Origin: Pseudomonas maioricensis
GTDB lineage: Bacteria; Pseudomonadota; Gammaproteobacteria; Pseudomonadales; Pseudomonadaceae
Reading direction: 5' to 3'
Assembly: GCF_022790535.1 (NCBI RefSeq)
Contig: NZ_LOHG01000014.1
Location: 60,220-124,219 of the forward strand
DNA: 64,000 nt
Below, piece after piece: positions 8,180 through 16,459 of the stretch. The position numbers and the translations under genes are program-made. Numbering within the stretch: position 1 is the first letter of the stretch; each line of letters opens with the position of its first letter. The notes below the pieces were generated by a model. It saw only the letters and a list, made by a program, of their open reading frames with translations, was not told where the DNA came from and did no database searches.

Positions 8180-9513
8180 TGATTCAACGCTACCGGCGCA
8201 TTTTGCTCGCAGCACTGCTGATTGTTTTGGTTCTGGTTCTTGGGGTCTGGTTGTGGAGCCGCCCCGCCCCACCCGCAACACTGGAGCGCTCCGCATTGAG
8301 CGACGGTTCAGCGGTGATCAGCGTAACGCCTGGCAACCGGGCCAAAGTTCGGGTTGCGCTGGCCGTGACCGCCGACGACCTGTTGTCTGACAAACAATTG
8401 CAGGCCCTGAGTCAGGACGCTTCCGCCCGGATCATTCAGGTTGTATTGCCAAAGGACGACTGCACCCTGCAGCAGAAGACCTTCAATGAAGCTCTGGGCA
8501 AGCTCGATGAAGCGCCAACAGTCGTAGCCGGTATTGGCCCGGGGGCAACCCTGGCCTGGCGCTGGCTCGCGGGGCAGAACAACGACAAGGCGGAGGCTAT
8601 TTCAGTAGGTTTCTATCTGGAAGTGCCCTCTCAGCCGGTCAAGGCGCTTGAGCCCGATGAAACGCCGCCGGTTATCTGTGATGTACCATTGCCCAAGACC
8701 GCCCCGCACGGTCACTGGATGGTCGCGTGGAACGACGCGCCAGACGACGAGCCTGCAGCGTTCGTGCGCGATCAAGCCAACGCCGACACCAGCATCAGCG
8801 ACTACGACATCAAGCTGCCACAGGTCCTCAACAGCGAGCTGCGCCGCAAACTGGTTGGCGAGGATGACAAAGGTGGCGGTCTGGGTATCCCTGTCGTAGA
8901 GGTGCCTGCTGCGCAACCCTCCGACACTGTAACGCTGTTCCTGTCCGGTGACGGCGGCTGGCGTGATCTGGACAAAGTCGTTGCCGGGGACATGGCTGGC
9001 ATGGGCTATCCAGTGGTGGGTATCGATGTCCTGCGCTACTACTGGGAACACAAATCTCCTGAGCAGACAGCCGCTGACCTGACCGAACTGATGCAGCACT
9101 ATCGCCAGAAATGGGGCGCCAAGCGCTTCATCCTCGCGGGTTACTCATTTGGCGCGGACGTCCTGCCTGCCGTTTACAACCGCTTGCCACAAGAGGATCA
9201 GGAGCGCGTTGACGGCATGATCCTGCTGGCCTTCGCTCGCACGGGCAGCTTCGAAATCCGCGTTGACGGCTGGCTAGGCGCGGCGGGCAAGGATCTGCAA
9301 ACCGGTCCGGAAATGGCTAAATTGCCCGGTGAAAAAGTACTGTGCGTCTATGGCGTCGAAGAGACCAAGGAAAGCGGCTGCACCGACACCACCGCTGTCG
9401 GCGAGAAGTTGCAATTGCCGGGTGGTCACCACTTTGACGAAAACTACCCGGCGCTGGCCAAGCGCTTGATTGCTTTCATCAATAAGCGTCAAGGCAAGGC
9501 TACAGCGCAGTAA
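8179..9513 (+). CDS. AcvB/VirJ-family alpha/beta hydrolase, probable aminoacyl-PG hydrolase
   Basis: 444 residues. One N-terminal hydrophobic helix (residues about 8-26, ILLAALLIVLVLVLGVWLW) suggests a periplasmic protein tethered to the inner membrane or exported. The C-terminal half is a VirJ-type hydrolase fold: LFLSGDGGWRDLDKVVAGD, nucleophile elbow LAGYSFGADVLP (Ser in GYSFG), and a late GGHHFDENY that can supply the catalytic His. AcvB/VirJ proteins and the P. aeruginosa homologue beside mprF remove the amino acid from aminoacyl-PG. The one-base overlap with mprF implies coupled translation of a synthase/hydrolase pair that sets the modified-lipid level. Confidence 0.88.
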   Translation: MIQRYRRILLAALLIVLVLVLGVWLWSRPAPPATLERSALSDGSAVISVTPGNRAKVRVALAVTADDLLSDKQLQALSQDASARIIQVVLPKDDCTLQQKTFNEALGKLDEAPTVVAGIGPGATLAWRWLAGQNNDKAEAISVGFYLEVPSQPVKALEPDETPPVICDVPLPKTAPHGHWMVAWNDAPDDEPAAFVRDQANADTSISDYDIKLPQVLNSELRRKLVGEDDKGGGLGIPVVEVPAAQPSDTVTLFLSGDGGWRDLDKVVAGDMAGMGYPVVGIDVLRYYWEHKSPEQTAADLTELMQHYRQKWGAKRFILAGYSFGADVLPAVYNRLPQEDQERVDGMILLAFARTGSFEIRVDGWLGAAGKDLQTGPEMAKLPGEKVLCVYGVEETKESGCTDTTAVGEKLQLPGGHHFDENYPALAKRLIAFINKRQGKATAQ

Positions 9514-9531
9514 GCTGATTTACGGCAGTAC

Positions 9532-9572
9532 AAAAAAATCCCCGTCAGCTGTGAGGCTGCGGGGATTTTTTG
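9532..9572. terminator. Bidirectional terminator between the hydrolase gene and kup
   Basis: A-run, stem AATCCCCG/CGGGGATT with an inner CAGC/GCTG pairing, then T-run. A/T runs on both sides let it stop transcription from either strand. Confidence 0.88.
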
Positions 9573-9609
9573 TTGGGGGCCTCAGGCCACTCTCCAGCCC
9601 TTATCGCCC

Positions 9610-9677
9610 ATCGTGGGCAAGTACCGCTCCCACATATAGATTGCATTGATTCTGTAGGAGCGGTGCTTGCCCGCGAT
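9610..9677. repeat. REP-like palindrome, GGAGCGG...TTGCCCGCGA type
   Basis: Imperfect 25-base arms: ATCGTGGGCAAGTACCGCTC (9610 on) against GAGCGGTGCTTGCCCGCGAT (ending 9677). Related in core (TTGCCCGCG) to 21029-21117 and 44291-44380. Confidence 0.75.
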
Positions 9678-9702
9678 ATAGGCGCAAAGGTCTCACTGGG
9701 AA

Positions 9703-11601
9703 TTACATCTCAACCTGCGTCCCCAACTCGATCACCCGGTTAAAGGGCAACTTGAAGAAGCGCAGATTGCCGTTGGCATTCTTCAGCATGAAAGCAAACA
9801 GCGCTTCGCGCCATCGGGCCATACCGACCATTTTTGACGGGATCACGGTTTCACGACTCAGGAAATAAGTCGTACGCATCGGGCTGAAATCCAGCTCATC
9901 CAGATGACAAAGGCCGAGCGCGGCCGGTACATCCGGCTCATCAATGAAACCGAAATGCAGGATCACGCGATAGAAGCCTTCCCCGTAGGCTTCAACCTCA
10001 AAACGTTGCTGCGCCGGAACCCTTGGAGTGTCTTCATAGACCACCGTCAACAGCACCACCTGCTCATGCAGCACCTGGTTGTGCAGCATGTTGTGCAACA
10101 GGGCATGAGGCACTGCATCGCTGCGGGCAGTCAGAAACACCGCTGTCCCTTGCACCCGATGAGGTGGCTGGACACGAATGCTGCTGATAAAGATCGGCAG
10201 CGGCAGCCCGCCTTCGTCGATGCGGTCAACCAGCAATTGCTTGCCGCGCTTCCAGGTGGTCATCAGGATAAACAGCACCACCCCGGCAATGACCGGAAAC
10301 GCGCCCCCCTGGATCACTTTCGGAACGTTGGCAGCAAAGAACAAGCTGTCCACGAACAGCAGCGCCAACAACAGCGGCACCGCCAGAACGGCAGGCCACT
10401 TCCAGAGCAGCAGCATCACGGACGAAACCAGAATGGTGGTACAGAACATCGTCCCGGTGACTGCGACACCATAAGCCGAAGCCAGCGCGCCCGAGGACTC
10501 GAAGCCCAGCACCAGGAGAATTACCCCCACCATCAACGACCAGTTCACCGCACCAATGTAGATCTGGCCTTGCGCATCACTGGACGTGTGCTGAATGTAC
10601 ATGCGCGGGATGTAGCCGAGCTGAATGGCCTGCAGCGTCATGGAGAACGCCCCGGAAATCACCGCCTGCGAGGCAATCACCGTCGCCAGGGTCGACAGGC
10701 CGATCAGCGGCAGCAAAGCCCAGCTGGGCGCCAGCAGATAAAACGGGTTACGAGCAGCCTCTGGATTCTCCAGAACCAGCGCGCCCTGACCGAAGTAGTT
10801 GAGCACCAGTGCAGGAAGAACCAGCGCGAACCATGCCCGGGCAATCGGCTTGCGACCAAAATGCCCCATATCCGCGTACAACGCTTCGGCACCGGTCAAC
10901 GCCAGCACTACAGCGCCAAGGATCGCGACACCGATCCCCGGGTGAATGATAAAGAAGCGGACCGCCCAGACCGGGTTCATTGCATGCAACACTTCAGGCT
11001 GATGCACGATGCCGTTGATGCCCAAGAGCCCGAGCACCACAAACCAGGTCACCATCACCGGACCGAACAGCACGCCAATACGCGCGGTGCCATGACGCTG
11101 GATCAGGAACAGCGCGACAAGCACCACCAATGCCATCGGCACAACCCAATGCTCGATCCCGTCAAAGGCCAGCTCAAGTCCTTCCATCGCAGACAGCACG
11201 GAAATCGCCGGAGTGATCATGCTGTCGCCATAAAACAGCGCAGCACCAAACAAACCGAAAACCACCATGGTCATCTGCAGTTTCGGATACTTGATAGTGG
11301 CCCGCCGAGCCAGTGCGGTGAGCGCCATAATGCCGCCCTCCCCCTGGTTGTCGGCGCGCAGGATGAAGACCATGTATTTGAAGGAGACGACCCAGATCAG
11401 CGACCAGAAGATCAGCGACAGAATGCCAAGCACTGCGTCATGAGTGACGTCCACGCCATATCCGCCCTGAAACACTTCCTTGAGGGTGTACAGCGGACTG
11501 GTGCCGATATCGCCATAAACCACGCCCACCGCAGCCATCAATAGCGCGAGTGGTTTTGACACTGGATGCCCGGTCTCAGCCTGACTGCTTGCTTGACTCA
11601 T
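9703..11601 (-). CDS. kup: Low-affinity potassium transporter Kup
   Basis: 632 residues, usual length. The N terminus MSQASSQAETGHPVSKPLAL leads into the family signature GVVYGDIGTSPLYTLKEVF. About twelve hydrophobic segments follow to residue ~450, then a cytoplasmic C-terminal domain. K+ uptake, probably by H+ symport, at the inner membrane. GGAGTGGTAA directly precedes the ATG, a good ribosome-binding site. The gene is divergent from rimO and closed by the bidirectional terminator at 9532-9572. Confidence 0.96.
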   Translation of the reverse strand: MSQASSQAETGHPVSKPLALLMAAVGVVYGDIGTSPLYTLKEVFQGGYGVDVTHDAVLGILSLIFWSLIWVVSFKYMVFILRADNQGEGGIMALTALARRATIKYPKLQMTMVVFGLFGAALFYGDSMITPAISVLSAMEGLELAFDGIEHWVVPMALVVLVALFLIQRHGTARIGVLFGPVMVTWFVVLGLLGINGIVHQPEVLHAMNPVWAVRFFIIHPGIGVAILGAVVLALTGAEALYADMGHFGRKPIARAWFALVLPALVLNYFGQGALVLENPEAARNPFYLLAPSWALLPLIGLSTLATVIASQAVISGAFSMTLQAIQLGYIPRMYIQHTSSDAQGQIYIGAVNWSLMVGVILLVLGFESSGALASAYGVAVTGTMFCTTILVSSVMLLLWKWPAVLAVPLLLALLFVDSLFFAANVPKVIQGGAFPVIAGVVLFILMTTWKRGKQLLVDRIDEGGLPLPIFISSIRVQPPHRVQGTAVFLTARSDAVPHALLHNMLHNQVLHEQVVLLTVVYEDTPRVPAQQRFEVEAYGEGFYRVILHFGFIDEPDVPAALGLCHLDELDFSPMRTTYFLSRETVIPSKMVGMARWREALFAFMLKNANGNLRFFKLPFNRVIELGTQVEM

Positions 11602-11757
11602 TTACCACTCCGGAAACCGAGGCTTTAACTGCAACAACACGCGATAGTGCTTTGAGTCGCCAATACTTAATGCGTGCGACCGACATCGGAAAAACCGACA
11701 TATTTCGTAACGACGCGAAGCATAGCGCAGCACTCGTCGTAATTCTCTGCATAACGC

Positions 11758-11786
11758 TGGTCAATCGCCGGGCTGATCGCTAGAAT
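11758..11786 (+). promoter_or_regulatory. Candidate sigma70 promoter for rimO
   Basis: TGGTCA (11758-11763), 17-base spacer, TAGAAT (11781-11786). It lies in the 289-base kup-rimO divergent region, about 105 bases before the rimO start. No other convincing element was seen there. Confidence 0.4.
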
Positions 11787-11890
11787 TGCGCACTTTTTGA
11801 TCAGAGGCGCACGAATCCGGTTCCGGATACCAGCGCCCAGCTGTTGCCTCGGTTATATGCCGAAGCCCACATCTCCGCCGAGGTTAGTCA

Positions 11891-13234
11891 ATGTCCACCG
11901 TCACCACGCCATCCGCCCCGAAGGTCGGGTTTGTAAGTCTGGGTTGCCCAAAAGCCTTGGTCGACTCCGAGCGCATCCTTACCCAGCTGCGCATGGAAGG
12001 CTACGAAGTCGTACCGACTTACCAGGACGCCGACGTCGTTGTGGTCAATACCTGCGGTTTCATCGATGCCGCCAAGGCCGAATCGCTGGAAGTGATTGGC
12101 GACGCTATCAAAGAGAACGGCAAGGTCATCGTCACCGGCTGCATGGGCGTTGATGAAAGCGTGATCCGTGACGTACACCCAAGCGTGCTGTCCGTTACCG
12201 GCCCGCAGCAATACGAACAAGTGGTCAACGCCGTTCATGATGCAGCGCCTCCGAAGCTCGATCACAACCCGCTGATCGATCTGGTCCCCCCTCAGGGCGT
12301 CAAACTGACCCCACGCCACTACGCGTACCTGAAGATTTCCGAAGGCTGCAATCACAGCTGCAGCTTCTGCATCATCCCGTCGATGCGCGGCAAACTGGTC
12401 AGCCGCCCGGTGGGCGATGTGCTCGACGAAGCCCAGCGTCTGGTCAAGGCTGGCGTAAAAGAACTGCTCGTGATCTCTCAGGACACCAGCGCCTACGGCG
12501 TCGACGTCAAGTACCGCACTGGCTTCTGGAACGGTGCCCCGGTCAAGACGCGCATGACCGAGCTGTGTCAGGCACTGAGCTCAATGGGTGTATGGGTCCG
12601 CCTGCACTATGTTTACCCGTACCCGCACGTTGATGAGCTGATCCCGCTGATGGCCGCCGGGAAAATCCTGCCGTACCTGGACATCCCGTTCCAGCACGCC
12701 AGCCCGAAAGTGCTCAAACTGATGAAGCGTCCGGCCTTCGAAGACAAGACTCTGGCCCGTATCAAGAACTGGCGTGAGCAATGCCCGGACCTGATCATCC
12801 GTTCAACCTTCATCGTCGGCTTCCCCGGCGAAACTGAAGAAGACTTCCAGTACCTGCTGGACTGGCTGACTGAAGCGCAACTCGACCGCGTCGGCTGCTT
12901 CCAGTACTCGCCGGTTGAAGGCGCACCGGCCAACCTGCTGGACGCGGCGATCGTGCCAGACGACGTCAAACAGGACCGTTGGGACCGTTTCATGGCTCAC
13001 CAGCAAGCCATCAGCGCTGCCCGCCTGCAGATGAAAATCGGCCGGGAAATCGAAGTGCTGATTGACGAAGTCGACGAGCAAGGCGCTGTAGGCCGCTGCT
13101 TCTTCGATGCTCCGGAAATCGACGGCAATGTGTTCATCGCTCTGAATGACAACAGCACTTTGAAGCCTGGCGACAAGGTCATGTGCCGCGTCACCGACGC
13201 CGATGAGTACGATCTCTGGGCCGAAACGCTCTGA
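11891..13234 (+). CDS. rimO: Ribosomal protein S12 methylthiotransferase RimO
   Basis: 447 residues. Radical-SAM enzyme that adds a methylthio group to a conserved Asp of ribosomal protein S12. The N-terminal MTTase domain has its three cluster cysteines (SLGCPKALVDSE, VVNTCGFID, VTGCMGV). The radical-SAM motif CNHSCSFC (C-x3-C-x2-C) lies near residue 155. A C-terminal TRAM-like beta domain ends in EYDLWAETL. GCPKALVDSE separates RimO from MiaB. The start gives MSTVTTPSAPKVGFVSLGCP, which fits Pseudomonas homologues. Confidence 0.97.
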   Translation: MSTVTTPSAPKVGFVSLGCPKALVDSERILTQLRMEGYEVVPTYQDADVVVVNTCGFIDAAKAESLEVIGDAIKENGKVIVTGCMGVDESVIRDVHPSVLSVTGPQQYEQVVNAVHDAAPPKLDHNPLIDLVPPQGVKLTPRHYAYLKISEGCNHSCSFCIIPSMRGKLVSRPVGDVLDEAQRLVKAGVKELLVISQDTSAYGVDVKYRTGFWNGAPVKTRMTELCQALSSMGVWVRLHYVYPYPHVDELIPLMAAGKILPYLDIPFQHASPKVLKLMKRPAFEDKTLARIKNWREQCPDLIIRSTFIVGFPGETEEDFQYLLDWLTEAQLDRVGCFQYSPVEGAPANLLDAAIVPDDVKQDRWDRFMAHQQAISAARLQMKIGREIEVLIDEVDEQGAVGRCFFDAPEIDGNVFIALNDNSTLKPGDKVMCRVTDADEYDLWAETL

Positions 13235-13255
13235 CGCTTGCTTGATCTGACGCCA

Positions 13256-13293
13256 TAAAAAAGCCCCGCCCTTCAAACGGCGGGGCTTTTTTT
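13256..13293 (+). terminator. Rho-independent terminator after rimO
   Basis: A-run, stem AAGCCCCGCC/GGCGGGGCTT with CTTCAAAC loop, then seven Ts. The gene-free stretch 13235-13594 holds this terminator and the palindrome at 13426-13513; nothing else is evident. Confidence 0.92.
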
Positions 13294-13425
13294 GGCTTCG
13301 AAGGGCTAAGCTAGTCCGTGTGCACTGCCGCCAATCGAACAGCTAATCCTTTAAGTGAAATGCCTTTTCTGTAGAAAATCGCCCCCGTGTCCCTGACACA
13401 ACGCTGTCTCGCGGCAGATATTGGA

Positions 13426-13513
13426 CCTGTAGGAGTGAGCTTGCTCGCGATTTAGACCTGCTGAGAATTAGCGTCTGGCCTGACGCTATCGCGAGCAAGC
13501 TCACTCCTACAGG
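13426..13513. repeat. REP-like palindrome, GTAGGAGTGAGCTTGCTCGCGA type
   Basis: Perfect 25-bp arms (13426-13450 and 13489-13513) around a 38-base centre that contains a small inner dyad (GCGTC/GACGC). Long enough to fold as a strong cruciform or RNA hairpin. Confidence 0.85.
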
Positions 13514-13594
13514 GTCCATGTTTGCCACGGAACAACGCATCGCTTTAGCGATGTGCCAGAAACACAAAGCGACCTTCAATGGAGCCAACCCCCC

Positions 13595-14047
13595 ATGCAA
13601 CATCCGGCGATTTCCACGGCTGATAAAAATGACTATCCGCAGTTGATTCAAGTCTGGGAAAGCGCTGTCCGCGCGACGCATGACTTTTTGCCCGATGCTT
13701 ATATCGCGCAGCTTAAGGAGCTGCTGTTGACCCATTATCTGGATACCGTGACGCTGTTCTGCACCCGGGATTCGCACCTGAATATCACGGGCTTCGCCGG
13801 GGTCAGCATCGGCAAGCTGGAGATGCTGTTCATCGACGCCGATCATCGCGGCCAAGGGCTGGGCAAACAGCTACTGGATTACAGCATCAAACACTTCAGG
13901 ACCCGCGAGCTGGACGTCAACGAACAGAATCCACAGGCGTTGGGCTTTTACCTCAAGCAGGGTTTTGAAGTGATCAGCCGTTCGGAAGTCGACGGGCTTG
14001 GCCAGCCGTATCCGATGTTGCGGATGAGGCTGGAGCAGCGATTTTGA
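13595..14047 (+). CDS. GNAT-family N-acetyltransferase, YjaB-like
   Basis: 150 residues. Resembles E. coli YjaB through its length: ATHDFLPDAYI near the N terminus, the acetyl-CoA loop LFIDADHRGQGLGKQLLDY, NEQNPQALGFYLKQGFEV and a C-terminal SEVDGLGQPYPMLRM. Expected to move an acetyl group from acetyl-CoA to an amine; the substrate is unknown. GGAG lies about 11 bases before ATG 13595. An upstream in-frame ATG at 13553 has no ribosome-binding site and adds residues foreign to the family. Flanked on both sides by extragenic palindromes. Confidence 0.88.
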   Translation: MQHPAISTADKNDYPQLIQVWESAVRATHDFLPDAYIAQLKELLLTHYLDTVTLFCTRDSHLNITGFAGVSIGKLEMLFIDADHRGQGLGKQLLDYSIKHFRTRELDVNEQNPQALGFYLKQGFEVISRSEVDGLGQPYPMLRMRLEQRF

Positions 14048-14061
14048 TAACTAAGCCCCCC

Positions 14062-14133
14062 GTAGGAGCTGCCGAAGGCTGCGATTGCGGTGTATTGGGG
14101 GGAAATGCAATCGCAGCCTTCGGCAGCTCCTAC
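14062..14133. repeat. REP-like palindrome, GTAGGAGCTGCC type
   Basis: 27-bp perfect arms (14062-14088 and 14107-14133), 18-base centre. It starts 14 bases after the acetyltransferase stop and may also serve as its 3' end. Confidence 0.87.
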
Positions 14134-14280
14134 AAGAATGCATTCAATATTTTGTTTGATGGAAGTGGCTTCAGCCATGAGGACAGCGACCCGATTACGC
14201 ACCATTTGCAATGTTGCCGCGATTAACCGGGCGGGCACGGGTACAATGTCGGCCTTTCTCTCAAGTAACGGCTTTTTGTC

Positions 14281-14991
14281 ATGTCAGAACCCATCCGCCT
14301 CTCCAAACGCCTGATCGAGCTGACCGGCTGCTCCCGCAGGGAGGCTGAGCTGTATATCGAGGGCGGCTGGGTCACCGTGGACGGTAAAGTCATCGATGAA
14401 CCGCAGTTCAAGGTCGATACCGAAACGGTTGTGCTTGATCGCGAAGCCAAAGCCGATGCCCCCGAACCTGTCACCATCATCTTCCACAAGCCGGCCACTC
14501 TGAGTGAAGCCGACGCCTTGGCGTTGATCACGCCTGGTAGCCTTTCGGAAGAACACAGCTTTGGCAAACGCCCTCTCAAAGGACACTTTCTGCGCCTTGA
14601 ACCCATCTCGACGCTGCAGGCCAATGCCAGCGGCCTGATGGTGTTCAGCCAGGACTGGAAGATCTTGCGCAAGCTCACGGATGATCGCAGCAAGATCGAA
14701 CAAGAGTACGTGGTGGAAATTTCCGGCGAGATGGTTGCTCACGGTCTCAACCGGCTCAATCACGGCATGACTTACAAAGGCACGGAATTGCCCAAGGTCA
14801 AAGCCAGCTGGCAGAGCGAGAACCGTCTGCGCTTTGCGATGAAAAACCCTCAACCCGGCGTCATCGCCCAGATGTGTGAAGCCGTTGGCCTGAAGATCGT
14901 TTCAGTCCGTCGCATCCGCATCGGCGGCGTGTCCATGGGCAAGTTGCCCGAAGGCCAATGGCGCTACATGACTTCCAAAGAGAAGTTCTGA
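14281..14991 (+). CDS. RsuA/RluF-like pseudouridine synthase homologue lacking the catalytic Asp
   Basis: 236 residues. N-terminal S4 RNA-binding domain (residues about 6-45, RLSKRLIELTGCSRREAEL, VTVDGKVIDEP), then an RsuA/RluB/E/F-type synthase domain. The family's catalytic loop reads GRLD-x-x-T-x-GL. Here the aligned text is STLQANASGLMVFSQD, so the catalytic Asp is Gln113 (codon CAG at 14617-14619) and the Arg is also gone. The later family Tyr region is present (KIEQEYVVEI). The frame is intact and codon use is normal, so it looks like a maintained protein that binds RNA but may not isomerise uridine. A mis-sited alignment cannot be excluded. Confidence 0.82.
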   Translation: MSEPIRLSKRLIELTGCSRREAELYIEGGWVTVDGKVIDEPQFKVDTETVVLDREAKADAPEPVTIIFHKPATLSEADALALITPGSLSEEHSFGKRPLKGHFLRLEPISTLQANASGLMVFSQDWKILRKLTDDRSKIEQEYVVEISGEMVAHGLNRLNHGMTYKGTELPKVKASWQSENRLRFAMKNPQPGVIAQMCEAVGLKIVSVRRIRIGGVSMGKLPEGQWRYMTSKEKF

Positions 14992-15057
14992 TTCAGTTCA
15001 ATGCTGCTGGATCCTTTCCTGCAGCGTGACCCCAGCCTTACCAGGATTTACCCAATC

Positions 15058-15519
15058 ATGATGAACAACGACGTACTGCGCAGCGTGCGCTACATGCTTG
15101 ATATCAGCGACGGCAAAATTGTCGACATCACCAGGCTCGGCGGTTTTGAAGTCTCCAAAGCAGACGTTATCGCTTTTACCAAGAAGGACGATGAAGAAGG
15201 CTATCTGAATTGCAGCGATGAAATCATGGCGCATTTCCTTGATGGCCTGGTGATCTTCAAGCGTGGCAAGGACGATAGCCGCGCGCCGCAGCCTGTCGAA
15301 CTGCCGGTCACCAACAACACCGTTTTGAAGAAGCTGCGCGTAGCCTTCGAACTGAAGGAAGAGGACATGCATGCGATCCTCAAATCGGTTGAGTTCCCGG
15401 TCTCCAAGCCTGAGCTGAGTGCCCTGTTCCGCAAGTTCGGCCACAGCAACTACCGCACGTGTGGCGACCAGTTGCTGCGTAACTTCCTCAAGGGTTTGAC
15501 CCTGCGGGTTCGCCCTTGA
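15058..15519 (+). CDS. DUF1456 protein, YehS-like
   Basis: 153 residues with two tandem copies of the DUF1456 unit: NNDVLRSVRYMLDISDGKIVDI with CSDEIMAHFLDGL in the first half, and NNTVLKKLRVAFELKEEDM with CGDQLLRNFLKGLTLR in the second. This matches E. coli YehS in layout. Biochemical role unknown. The start at 15058 is chosen since MMNNDVLRSVRY is the family N terminus; an in-frame ATG at 15001 adds unrelated residues. Two ATGs are adjacent (15058, 15061), with AGGA about 11 bases ahead of the first. Confidence 0.87.
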   Translation: MMNNDVLRSVRYMLDISDGKIVDITRLGGFEVSKADVIAFTKKDDEEGYLNCSDEIMAHFLDGLVIFKRGKDDSRAPQPVELPVTNNTVLKKLRVAFELKEEDMHAILKSVEFPVSKPELSALFRKFGHSNYRTCGDQLLRNFLKGLTLRVRP

Positions 15520-15552
15520 CCGCATTGACTCTGAGTCAGTATATGCACCCGA

Positions 15553-15618
15553 TAGGAGCGAACTTGTTCGCGAGGCGGTGTTATGCGATACAGCGCCTCG
15601 CGAACAAGTTCGCTCCTA
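15553..15618. repeat. REP-like palindrome, TAGGAGCGAACTTGTTCGCGA type
   Basis: Perfect 25-bp arms (15553-15577 and 15594-15618), 16-base centre. It ends 24 bases before the trmO start, so it lies in or just upstream of the trmO leader. Confidence 0.85.
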
Positions 15619-15642
15619 CCGGATGCCTGATTCCGCTCATCC

Positions 15643-16347
15643 ATGACTGACTCCTACACCGTCTCCCCTATCGGCTTTGTCCGCTCCTGCTTCAAGGAGA
15701 AGTTCGCCATCCCACGCCAGCCACAACTGGCCCCGGCGGCGCGCGGTGTGCTGGAACTGGTAGCGCCGTTCGATCAGGGGGATGCGGTACAAGGCCTGGA
15801 GCAGGTCAGTCATGTCTGGTTGCTATTCCTCTTTCATCTGGCGCTGGAAGAAAAGCCACGCCTGAAAGTACGCCCCCCCAGGCTGGGCGGTAATCAATCG
15901 ATGGGCGTGTTTGCGACCCGCGCCACGCATCGTCCTAACGGGATCGGCCAGTCTGTGGTCAAACTGGACAAGGTTGAAGCCGGACGCCTGTACTTATCGG
16001 GCATCGACTTGCTGGACGGCACACCGGTGCTGGACATCAAGCCCTATGTGCCTTACGCCGACAACGTGTCGACCGCCTTCAATAACATGGCCAGTGCCGC
16101 ACCAGACCTCATCCCTGTGAGTTGGGATGAGTCAGCCTTGAAGCAGGCTCATGCGCACGGCATGCGCCTGAATGAACCGCTGATCGAACTGATTGAGCAA
16201 TGCCTGGCGCAGGATCCACGCCCGGCCTATCAGACACCCACTCCAGAACGCCGCTACGGTGCACAGTTCTGGGATCTGGACGTACGCTGGCACTATCCAG
16301 AGCCTGGTGTCATCAAGGTGCTCGAAGTGGTGCCGGGGAACGCCTGA
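15643..16347 (+). CDS. trmO: tRNA (t6A37) N6-methyltransferase TrmO
   Basis: 234 residues. Makes m6t6A at position 37 of tRNA-Thr(GGU), using S-adenosylmethionine, and belongs to the TsaA/YaeB all-beta fold. Visible family text: SPIGFVRSCFKEKFAIPRQP at the N terminus, VSHVWLLFLFH, and FATRATHRPNGIGQS near residue 95, the signature loop. A C-terminal domain ends FWDLDVRWHY. The ATG at 15643 begins MTDSYTVSPIGFVRS. Convergent with fpr, sharing a bidirectional terminator. Confidence 0.94.
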   Translation: MTDSYTVSPIGFVRSCFKEKFAIPRQPQLAPAARGVLELVAPFDQGDAVQGLEQVSHVWLLFLFHLALEEKPRLKVRPPRLGGNQSMGVFATRATHRPNGIGQSVVKLDKVEAGRLYLSGIDLLDGTPVLDIKPYVPYADNVSTAFNNMASAAPDLIPVSWDESALKQAHAHGMRLNEPLIELIEQCLAQDPRPAYQTPTPERRYGAQFWDLDVRWHYPEPGVIKVLEVVPGNA

Positions 16348-16368
16348 CCAGGCGACTTATCTACGCCC

Positions 16369-16412
16369 ACAAAAAAACCGCCCGGTCCGTGACCCCCAGG
16401 CGGTTTTTTTGT
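16369..16412. terminator. Bidirectional terminator between trmO and fpr
   Basis: Perfect arms CAAAAAAACCGCC and GGCGGTTTTTTTG around a 14-18 base loop. Runs of A and T on both sides make it work for both convergent genes. Confidence 0.92.
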
Positions 16413-16459
16413 CACATCAGCGGAGTGTGCGAACACACCCCACCCCGTAATTTCGGCCC

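Noticed and set aside
9904..11544. 546-residue forward frame antisense to kup
   Set aside because: Composition is dominated by His, Arg, Gln and Asn, typical of an antisense shadow of a membrane-protein gene. The kup frame has full family similarity.
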